Below, in pieces: positions 45,905-54,535 of a stretch of DNA of 64,000 bases (within the stretch, counting starts at the first letter, position 1; each line of letters begins with the position of its first letter). Position numbers and translations under genes: made by a program. Origin of the DNA: Dryocosmus kuriphilus (Eukaryota > Arthropoda > Insecta > Hymenoptera > Cynipidae); NCBI GenBank assembly GCA_038277395.1, contig CM076196.1, forward strand, positions 133,511,867 through 133,575,866, written 5' to 3'. Under the pieces are notes generated by a model. That model was not told where the DNA came from, did no database searches, and saw only the letters and a list, made by a program, of their open reading frames with translations.

Positions 45905-46356
45905 TTTTTAGATAATTAGTTTTAGATGAAATCACCTATTCTTCTATAGAATTTTGTAGTGATCGCCTCGATTGATCCTCACCTGGAACTTGCCTGGGTT
46001 CTCAGATAACCAAAAGATAAAGATAAATATTTTTAGGCGAGATTACCTATTCTTACTCAGAATTTTGTAGTAACCGCCTCGGTTGATCCTCACCAGGAAC
46101 TTGCCTTGGGCCTCAGATAACCAAAAGATAAAGATAAATATTTGCAGGCGAGATTACCGACTCTTATTCAGGATTTTATAGTAACCGCCTCGGTTGATCC
46201 TCACCAGGAACTTGCCTTGGGTCTCAGATAACCAAAAGATAAAGATAAATTTTTGTAGGCGAAATTACCTATTCTTACTCAGAATTTTGTAGTAACCACC
46301 TCGGTTGATCCTCACCAGGAACTTACCTTGGGCCTCAGATAACCAAAAGATAAAGA
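45905..46356 (+). repeat. Four tandem 111-bp repeats
   Basis: The anchor CCTCGGTTGATCCTCACC (first copy CCTCGATTGATC) recurs at 45966, 46077, 46188 and 46299, exactly 111 bp apart. Each unit also has TCAGATAACCAAAAGATAAA. Units differ at scattered positions, so it is an established short array. Confidence 0.93.
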
Positions 46357-46754
46357 TATTCCAGAAATTTATGTGTGGACTTATGGTACAAAGATATGCT
46401 GAAGGTGAAGATGGTGGTGGATCTAATCGATTATTTTTGCGGGTGGCGGGAGCCTCTGCAGCCCATGCTCGAGGCCACGCGATCAAGAAATTATTGACAC
46501 AAAAAAAAAAGGAATCAAAACAGCCCTAAATTCTTAAAAATTAATTAAAATTCACAAGATAAAATAATGGCATAAATAAATAAACCATAGGATAAAATAT
46601 AATCTTAAAAATATAATAAAAGAGAGGAGTGCCGAATTTGTTACCCTCCGTGTAGACACGAGGGCTTTCGATAAAAATTATTAACTTTAAATTGAATTTG
46701 TGAGTTGCAGAAAATCTGCAACATCACAACCCTTCTACAAAAGTTTCACGTTAT
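46357..46754. other. No feature seen
   Basis: Ordinary sequence between two tandem repeat blocks. Confidence 0.45.
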
Positions 46755-47035
46755 ATTTAATTCATTGTTTTCATCGAACCTTCTAGAACTTTAAACGTGA
46801 TGGTTAATGATTGGCCTCGTGGAACCTTCTAGAAATTTACATGTGATAGTTAATGACTTGTCTTATGGAATCTTCTAGAACTTTACACGTGACAGTTAAT
46901 GATTAGTTTTATGGAATCTTGAAGAACTTTACACGTGAAAGTTAATGATTTATCTTATCAAACCTTCTAAAAACTTACCTGTGACATTTAAGAGTTTTCT
47001 TAGCGAACCTTCTAGAAACTTTGCATATGATGTAT
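46755..47035 (+). repeat. About six tandem units of 46-47 bp
   Basis: Units built on CTTCTAGAACTTTACACGTG followed by GACAGTTAATGATTTGTCTT and GGAAC recur with increasing divergence to the right. A related single unit lies at about 41977. Confidence 0.85.
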
Positions 47036-47539
47036 AGAAGGTTTTGAACGATTCGATGGAAGCAGGGAGCAAGCCTTCAAGGTTCTTTCTGGTACGAAAT
47101 TTCTAGAACTAAAAGCTTCTTGTTGACGCATGTATGAAACTTGAATTCAACCCAATGATGTTTGTAAAGATCCAACGATGAAAGAAACTATATAGCGTGA
47201 AATTTTGAATTCAACACAACGACGTTTGGAAATGAGTTCAACGTCGGATAGAAAGACACCGCATAAAAGTGGAATCAATCAACTTAATGAACGCCTAACT
47301 ACATAGAGAGGTTTAAATAAGTTAAAACTTTTATTAACTTTAAACTTTTAGTTTAGTCAAATTAATCTCTTAACCTAATTGTACAAAGTAAACTCTTAAC
47401 CTAGTTTATAAAGTCAAAATCGTTAAAACAAAAATCGACACTTTTTATAGAAATCTTTAAGCGTCGTATCCGTTGTATCAATACTTTTTGTCATATCATC
47501 ATCAACATCATTTTCATTCTTGTTCACCTCATAGATATT
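47036..47539. other. No gene seen
   Basis: Sequence between the tandem repeats and the capsid-gene cluster. A GAATTCAACMCAAYGAYGTT phrase occurs twice (about 47141 and 47210). I see no polymerase, integrase or packaging ATPase motif here. Confidence 0.45.
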
Positions 47540-48034
47540 ACTTTCCGTGTATTGCCTGATGTTTGACTGATCCTGAGGAGTCAAGAACCAGGTTCTGAGA
47601 GCAAGAGCATTTTGAACTGATCAATTTTCATACCAATGCTGTGTATGGTGATTACACCTGATGGAGAGTATATTGTGCAATTTATGGACTGAAGGACAAC
47701 CCAGATCTTCCAGATTATTCACATTTTGCAGAAACTGCTCCAACTACGTATTCTTTTCCAATCCCTTAACGTAGACTGCATTAGCGCCACGCAATGTATC
47801 TCGAATTATACACCTCACTTCTTCGTAGGGTATGTCACCAGCACTCCGTTCGAGACTACGATAATGGCGCGACAGCCACAAATTTTCACTCTTGTATCGG
47901 GCTGGCAATATACACCCGTGACAAGGAGGTTGAAAGAAGTAAACCACAGGTTGAGAGTCTTCCTGGAAAGAAAGTACAGCCAACTCCTTGAAGACAAATT
48001 GGATAATGGGCTTCTTTAAGCCTTGCATGTCCAC
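47540..48034 (-). pseudogene. Conserved protein of unknown function in the capsid-gene cluster
   Basis: The minus-strand frame from the ATG at 48034 includes GCILPARYKSENLWLSRHY and ANAVYVKGLEKNT, then meets a TAG at 47744-47746 where the sequence suggests a Trp codon. It remains readable in frame as NVNNLEDLGCPSVHKL and CNHHTQHWYEN to a TGA at 47621-47623, then ALALRTWF. The Cys/His-rich end could bind metal. I recall similar proteins as multi-copy uncharacterised genes of arthropod mobile or viral elements, but cannot name the family. It lies 120 bp downstream of the probable major capsid gene, same strand. Confidence 0.5.
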
Positions 48035-48153
48035 TATGAACTACATTTCAACGAAAACTGAATTCGGGTTGCAGAAATCATCTCTTTTATAGCTTTTCTC
48101 CCACCATCACCACCACCGCCACCACTGGAATTACCCCCACCAGAATCATCATC

Positions 48154-49526
48154 TTAAATAAACTTTTTTACGCTACCACTGAGAGGCTGATATTGAATAA
48201 GACGATCATATATAATGAGACAGTAGGCTGAAGTTTCGGCGAGAAAATTGTCTCCAGATTCAAATTATAAGCGAGCGTCCACTGATGCCTGTTTGAGAAA
48301 CTCATTTTGTTTTGAGCAATCGATAACAATCAGAGGAGCGTGATATTTGAAATCATTTTTCTTCAACATTGGTTCAGGCTCTTTGCTATAGTAGGCTGCC
48401 TGAAAATTTGCATACATTTCATACAGTAATGCAAACTGATTGCGATTAATGTTCAGATTCAGATTTCCATACGGATAGTACTGTGAATTCAGGAACACAT
48501 TGGCATTGGTTATACTGCAATTAGCCAATCTTGCTCGTCTATCTTTTCTCTGCCTGTCTAGAAACCCAGGATAACTTAACGTGGTTTCTCCAACTGAGTT
48601 AATGCGTTCACAGTCCATATGTGTCTTAAGATGGTGTGGAGCAGGGGATTTTCATACAATTCCCATGAGCGAAAACTCATAGTGCTCAGAGGGTCTTTTT
48701 CAATAATGCTCAGCAAATGTATCTTCTGCTGAACTGAAGCCATTACATACGGTATCATCCACTCCACTTTCTGAATCGAGATCCTAGATTGTTCTTCGTT
48801 TCCAGGGTCTTGTTGCTCTTGAATAATGGCTTTCAAGTCACTGCGTAATCTTGTCAGGATAAGTTCATGCTTTACGTTTACAACGATTCTTCGATAGCTT
48901 CAGCGAATCCTAGGAGCATACTGAAATGTATAGTAACATCAAAGTATCTTTCCTCATTGGTAAGACGTCCTGTTCCTTCTGGGATGCCGAGCCATCCTGC
49001 ACTCTCCATAAGATAACTTTGTCCAGGGACAAGAGAGACGTAGCTTTTTATGTTGCTGGTGAGACGGACATTTTTGCAACGATCAATCTTAATAACATTG
49101 ATTTCATAGCGAACTTCATCAAACAGATAGCAGATATCATTCTTCACTAAGGTTGTAGCAGTAAAATTTCTGGCTACATCGTTCCTTGTCAGTCTTCCGT
49201 ACACATTCAGTGAATTCTTACTGAGCAGCATACACAAATCTTGATGCTGGACAGTGATTCCAATTTCATCACTGCTGTTGGATGATGATGAGGCATAAGG
49301 TTGATGTGCATGAATCTCGTAGTGGAATATGGACTCGTTAAATGTCACTGGTCCTTGATTGTTTAATATTTCTTCCTGTTTGTTTGTTGCAATAGAAGGA
49401 GATGACAAATATCCAGAATGGACGTTTCAATTTCATTTGATCTTGAAGCCTAGTTGTGTCAGAAGGAGCACGTTCTGAGGTGTTAGCGCCTTGCGCGCTG
49501 ACAAAGAACTGGGCTATGTCTGGCAT
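48154..49526 (-). pseudogene. Probable major capsid protein (Polinton/adintovirus-like), frameshifted
   Basis: Minus-strand pieces are collinear over about 1.37 kb: a start at 49526 (MPDIAQFFVSAQGA), a long open block 49408-48878 (DICYLFDEVRYEINVIKIDR, GQSYLMESAGWLGIP), then 48836-48576 (MSFRSWELYENPLLHTI) and 48618-48154 (LFLNSQ-type region, HAPLIVIDCSKQNEF, YDRLIQYQPLSG). Frame changes lie near 49400, 48860 and 48600; the end is the TAA at 48154. About 455 codons suits a double-jelly-roll capsid protein. The assignment rests on remembered resemblance to arthropod Polinton-like element proteins and on the protease upstream, not on a search. A Gly-rich frame continues just beyond the stop. 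Confidence 0.5.
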
Positions 49527-49640
49527 GTTGACTCCTTTATATAAGCTCTTCTGCGATTTTACACAATACCCATTATTATTACGATGATTTCACGTATAGA
49601 CGTATTGATATATTATCTTTCCTCGAAAATTCACTAGGTC

Positions 49641-50253
49641 TCAGCCTTGATCAACAATGCGGAGCTGAATTTGCGGTATTGTCTTCACGGCCACTGGTAG
49701 GTAAATGACGTGTGACGGCACTTCCACAATCTTATATCCTGGTGGAACAACAGGAAAGAATTCATGAATCGTGTGCACTTTGCGCTCGTTGATGTAGGCT
49801 CCTATTGTGACGTTACACTCAACTCGTAGAGCATTCACTTTGAGATAGCCACAGGTAGATCAGAAGTATGAGTCTTATTGCCTTCAAGAACGCGAGGCGC
49901 GAATCCCAACAATCGTCCAATCGAATCCACTGGTGGAAAGTCCACTTCATGATAACACTTTATCTCGCTGCGTAGTGTGTTATTATTTAGTTTAATGTTT
50001 ATTGTAATTCCATTACTCGCTAGAATCTTCTGGACATATCTTTCAATGTCTTCAACCTCATAGCTGCCAATGTATATGACAACCTTCCTTTGACGGAACT
50101 TGATTTTATTCTTTCCAGCGTGAATGTTAGGAAACGCATTGAATGTGAGCAATTCAACGAGACCAAGAGCGCAGTAGCGTTTATTGGTGGGAAGTACTTT
50201 GCCTCGATCACAGAAGAGTTTCCTTTCATGGTGAGAGTAAATGATTCGTCCAT
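49641..50253 (-). pseudogene. Probable minor capsid/penton-like protein, frameshifted
   Basis: A minus-strand series starts at 50253 (MDESFTLTMKGNSSVIEAKY), changes frame near 50150, and continues with FNAFPNIHAGKNKI, LLGFAPRVLEGNKTHTSDLP and, after another shift near 49838, NALRVECNVTIGAYINER and VPPGYKIVEVPSHVIYL. It ends at 49641. The mostly beta-type pattern and the position between a protease and the major capsid candidate suggest a single-jelly-roll minor capsid protein. That function is an inference; the protein type is one I remember only as uncharacterised from arthropod elements. Confidence 0.42.
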
Positions 50254-50324
50254 GATGGTGTTCTTCCCTATACTATCTCTAATCAGTACATCACAATCTC
50301 TTATATAGATAGTATTTGTCTCTT

Positions 50325-50600
50325 ACGTACAGCTGTTCACAAAAAAATTTTAAACATAAGTGTCCACACTCAGCACTGTCATAGTCTTGATACTTATCAT
50401 GATTGTACTTTATTACGGTACCAACACTGAGGTAGTCGACAATATCCGATGTTGGACGGATATTACCGAAACTGTCAAAGTATAGAACATTCTTACCGAT
50501 CTTTCTGTATGTTAACCAGCGAGTACCAGGGCCCTGACTGTCATCAAGATTTATAATAGCTGACTCAGTTTGGCGGGGATTGTTACGAGCCTTTTAACTT
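50325..50600 (-). pseudogene. Adenain-like cysteine protease, N-terminally truncated, catalytic His lost
   Basis: Minus-strand translation (stop upstream near 50600, TAA-free to about 50325) gives INLDDSQGPGTRWLTYRK, NVLYFDSFGNIRP, YNHDKYQDYDSAECGHLCL and FFCEQLYVRDKYYLY. The YFDSFG block, the Gln of YQ and the CGHLCL block match the Asp, Gln and Cys sites of adenovirus-type (ULP1-fold) maturation proteases of Polintons and relatives. The residue before Trp in GTRW is normally the catalytic His; here it is Arg (codon CGC, plus-strand 50519-50521), one transition from CAC. The N-terminal part is missing. In such elements the protease matures the capsid, consistent with the downstream genes. 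Confidence 0.68.
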
Positions 50601-51419
50601 AACAAAATTTTGTAATGTATTTTATGAAAGACTTTGCTATAGCTCAGAGACTCGTGACCCGAGTATTCTGGAAACTGCTGAATCAGCACCTACAAGGCTC
50701 GGTACACTACATAATGGGAGCTAGTATGCGAATGATTCTTGTTTAAAATGAGAAAGGCAGAAATATATATCTATGATAGAACAAGAGAAAAAGAGAGAGA
50801 GAGCGCGTGCACAGGAGAAACAGCGTAAAAGAAGTCCTGCATGCGGATGCATCCTACACGTGCAAGGTGTTATGCCTTTCATCCTCACCCCTGCCTTCTC
50901 AGCAATAGAAATATTTTCCATGCCTTCACAGCTGAGCCATGGACCATACATTTTTGTAGATTGATCATATCAATACTCATTTTTATTTCTTTCAACCAGA
51001 GCTATAATTTCAGTTTTAATTCTGATTGAGAGCTCAGGAAGGAATTCTGCAAAATTGTACTTAGCAACAACCGCAGAATTTTTAAAGTCACATGGGCTAG
51101 CTTCCTTTCTTTTTATTTTCCTTCAAGTCACCCGAGTTATTTCCATAGTCATCAAAATTGTCCCACTCTCCTTTATTAATTTTTGCACCTGGAAGGTGCA
51201 TCAACATCCAGGTTTCTTGGCAGTTTCGCATAGTTCTTGGTCGGGCCAAGAAATTATATACGCGCTCAGAAAATATTCTATGAAATTTCCCTGCCCGTCC
51301 GCGTATCCGACACTCATTTTAGGGAAACGTTCGACTTTCGTTTCCAAATTAAGAGTTTTGACGACTGACGATTAGATGAGTACGACGAACGAGTAGGACG
51401 TAAAAATGTCGGTTACACA
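50601..51419. other. No further gene of the cluster seen
   Basis: I looked for a packaging ATPase (Walker A), a protein-primed polymerase or an integrase on both strands and saw none. A purine tract GAGAAAAAGAGAGAGAGAG lies at about 50783. Short frames at 50721-51029 lack family signatures. Confidence 0.45.
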
Positions 51420-51524
51420 GAAACGGAACCAGAGTTTTTAAATGAGAAACGGAACCAGAGTTTTAAAGTGAGAAACGGAACCAGAGTTTTTAAATGAGAA
51501 ACGAAACCAGAGTTTTTAAATTAA
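51420..51524 (+). repeat. Four tandem 26-bp repeats
   Basis: GAAACGGAACCAGAGTTTTT followed by AAATGA repeats at 51420, 51446, 51472 and 51498. The remaining 51525-51585 keeps isolated GAAACGGAA phrases. Confidence 0.92.
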
Positions 51525-52265
51525 GAAACGGAAACGGAAGTTAAATTCAGAAACGGAAACTAGAGTGAGTGCTGGAAACGGAAGACGGAAAATCAGGAAA
51601 TCAGTGACTGTTTTTCGTGCGCGAGCGATCCTGCACGCGCATTGCTTGTTGGGCGTCATCCCAATTAAGAGCATCACTCGCGAGTTCATTTCTCTTTGCC
51701 CGTTGTTCTCTCTCTTTTCTTTCGTGTAAATAAACAATTGGGAAAGGTTAGATATCGGTAGGGTTAGTTTAGAGTTTAGAATAAATTTACAAGTCAAAAA
51801 CAGATATTGTGTTTAAATTAATCACGCTTTTGTGTATTTAAAAAAGAATAAACTTCTGCATTGAAAAGATTTTGGTACCTAACTTGAATAAAATTTTGAA
51901 TTGGTTTAATTAACCTTACACCAAAAATCAGAAAAGGAACAGAGGAATACATAAGGCAGCGCCTCCAGTTCGAAGAAAGATTGCAACGTACCCAAAAATA
52001 AAAACAAGCTCATTCATTCGAGCTTGGTAGGTTGGACCTCCCTACGACAAATTCATAGAAATGTTAAATGTAATAGAATTTTAGGAAAAAGGGTCATACG
52101 TAACGGGTTGATGGTGGCGGCGATGGGATGGGCCCTTCGTGCTGCCAATGAGGTCACGTTACAAAATTTTTACTTGAAGGCTTCAAAATTTTTAGATCTG
52201 ACACCGTATAAAATTTATATATATAAAAAAAAGAGAAATCTAAGATATTGAATCTTATTGATTAA
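51525..52265. other. No gene seen
   Basis: A+T-rich sequence with a small G+C-richer patch near 52110; no reading frame with a recognisable domain. Confidence 0.45.
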
Positions 52266-53465
52266 AAGAAAAATGACTTCCCAAATGCAATTGAAACTTA
52301 ATTTATAAAGTTGGATTGAAAATTTGGTGCTACCCACAATGAGTTTTGCTTTCAATCAACATTAATTTCAAATTGTATTAAGTTTCCGGAAAGCGAAAAA
52401 TGTAATCTGACATATCGAATTAAAATTTGGTGCTAGTAGCATGAGTTTTGTTTGGTTTACGAATTGCATTTTTACTCTTCTGAAGTCTGTGAAGGAGTTT
52501 AATTGAGATTAAGTTGGTTTAAGTCAGATAAAGTTGTGTCAAATTGTGTACGATGGGTTTTTAAAAAAAGTTAGGAATACAATCGAAACTTAGTTTATAT
52601 GTATATATACATTGGATTCAAAATTTGGTACTACCCAGCATGAGTTTTGCTTTTAATGAAAATTAAGTTTAAATTGTGTTCAATTTGGAAAATTATAAAT
52701 GATATTCAAATAAACTAATTTAAAACTTTGTGCTGGTATAGCATGAGTTTTATTTTGGTCGACACATTGCATTTTTAATTTTCAAATTATTAAATGCCGT
52801 AAGAAATACAATCAAACCAAATTATGAGAATTGCAAATAGATGTGATTTTTGATTCTTTTATTATTTAAATTTTTGCTGCTGAATTGATTGCAAAGACCA
52901 TCTCAGTAGCAATAGTTATAGTATCAACGCCAAGGCCTTTACTGGCTTAGTCAAAGGTATTAAAATGATTTAAAGAATTAGAAGTCAAAATAAAATCATT
53001 TTACAAAAATTTTATTACTAAATGAAGACCTTCTCTTTGTCCAAAACTATTACGGCTTGTACTGGCCTAATTGAATTGTGTCTAAAAAAAATAGGAATAT
53101 TCCAGGGAGGCGTTTTAGTTCTAGATAAGAGAAAAAAGAGAAAGTGACTTCCTAAATGCAGTTGAGACTTAATTAAAAAAATTTGGATTTAAAATTTAGT
53201 GCTACCCAGCATGAGTTTTATTTCCAATCAACATTAAGCTCAAATTGTATTAAATTCTTCAGAAAGAGAAAAATGTAATCTGACACATCGAATTAAAATT
53301 TGGTGCCAGTAGCATGAGTTTTATTTGGTTAATGAATTGCATTTTTACTCTTCTGAAGTCTGCGAAGGAATTTAGTTGAGATTAATTCGGTCTAATTAGA
53401 TAAAATTGTGTCAAATTGTGTACGATTGGTATTTGAAGGACGTAGCAATACAATCGAAACTTTAA
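52266..53465 (+). repeat. Long direct repeats of about 310 bp (two close, one diverged)
   Basis: 52266-52590 and 53140-53465 match along their length. Shared landmarks are GACTTCC(C/T)AAATGC, GCATGAGTTTT, TGTAATCTGACA, TTTTTACTCTTCTGAAGTCT and AATACAATCGAAACTT. A shorter, more diverged relative lies at 52576-52830. They stand directly upstream of two small ORFs and the Gypsy-type gag, so they may be leader or LTR-derived sequence. LTR ends could not be defined. Confidence 0.7.
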
Positions 53466-53480
53466 AAAAAAGAACTATCA

Positions 53481-53747
53481 ATGTTGAGTCACTCATATTC
53501 AGGTAACGCGATCTATAAGGAAAGGCATCGCGCCGGTAGACAAGTTCGTGAAAGGTACGAACGAGCTATTAACAGCGAATCAACGAAAGGAGATAACGTT
53601 TCGCCGGTCACTGATACTATCAAGAGTACTGTAAGTGTGGTTAGCTTTGAGAAAAGAGCAACACAGAAAAACTCTGTGTATCTTGATTCTGACGAAACCT
53701 TAGATGAATTAATTTCTTCTCTGGAAAGCTATATTAACTCAGAATAA
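53481..53747 (+). CDS. Small unknown ORF A upstream of the Gypsy-type gag
   Basis: An 88-codon open frame from the ATG at 53481, basic in its first half (KERHRAGRQVRERYERAI) and acidic at its end (LDSDETLDELISSLESY). I do not recognise it. It lies 15 bp after the direct repeat and is followed closely by another small frame with a similar HRAG(R/K) motif. It could belong to the leader of the retroelement or be chance. Confidence 0.3.
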   Translation: MLSHSYSGNAIYKERHRAGRQVRERYERAINSESTKGDNVSPVTDTIKSTVSVVSFEKRATQKNSVYLDSDETLDELISSLESYINSE

Positions 53748-53787
53748 GAAGGAGAGAAATCCTTTTACCTAATTGTCTAATTTACAC

Positions 53788-54105
53788 GAGATATTCAAGA
53801 TTCCTTTAAAGAAAAATGCGACTCACCGTGCCGGGAAAAGAAGGCGCGATAAGTCTGAGTGGGTCAAATTGCCGATTGAATTGAATAAAATAAACGATAG
53901 CCTGGAAAATTTGGAAAGAATTCCTGAATGTATGGAACAAACTAGAGATAGCCTATTTCAATATTTCGCAAAGTATTTCAAAACACTGCTGAGTAAAGCC
54001 CAGATTCTCGTTGATGGCTATAATATAAGCCAACGTAGGTCGACGATCCCAGTGGTAACCGTCCCTAGAAACGAGAATTTCTGCATCGATTCAAGCAAAA
54101 AGTGA
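53788..54105 (+). CDS. Small unknown ORF B upstream of the Gypsy-type gag
   Basis: An open frame from about 53776 to 54105, start uncertain, with basic ATHRAGKRRRDKSEW and a helical, coiled-coil-like middle (INDSLENLERIPECMEQTRD). The shared THRAGK/RHRAGR element with ORF A suggests a single disrupted protein or duplicated module. No family recognised. Confidence 0.3.
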   Translation, partial: EIFKIPLKKNATHRAGKRRRDKSEWVKLPIELNKINDSLENLERIPECMEQTRDSLFQYFAKYFKTLLSKAQILVDGYNISQRRSTIPVVTVPRNENFCIDSSKK

Positions 54106-54520
54106 ATAAAATAAAACTCAGGCGCACTTATGTAGCAGCTTAGATTACTCAATAAGAAGAGAATGAAATTAGGTCAGAAGAGGGATTAAATTAATTTTCC
54201 TCAAAATTATCTGGTTAAAGTTACAGAATATCTGAGGTATTGACAATACACGATATGAAGTAGTACACAATTTTTATTCTAATACCTCAGATGAACCTGA
54301 TTACACTTCAAACGAAGAGAGAGAGAGAGAGAGGATAACGGAAAGAGATTTTTTTAACCTTGTCTAAGGATCTAGATCATTTAATAAATTCTTGCTTCAA
54401 TATCGAACGGTGAAGCTTAAGACACAAACTAAATTTTTACATTATTACCAGCTAGCAATAGCGATAGGAGGTATAGTCAGGACTAGGTAATCATTAAATT
54501 TTGTATCAATTAATTCTTCT
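54106..54520 (+). other. Gene-free leader before the nested LINE
   Basis: A+T-rich with a GA dinucleotide run at 54317-54333. With the LINE removed, it would join directly to the gag start at 57484. Confidence 0.45.
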
Positions 54521-54535
54521 AAGCCCAATTCGATT

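Noticed and set aside
46755..47035. CRISPR array
   Set aside because: The units are contiguous 46-47 bp repeats without unique spacers, in a eukaryotic context; the 111-bp and 26-bp arrays are likewise plain tandem repeats.
47726..48019. Plus-strand frames over the capsid cluster
   Set aside because: The opposite strand holds a collinear series of conserved-looking pieces across several genes; the plus frames are shadows.
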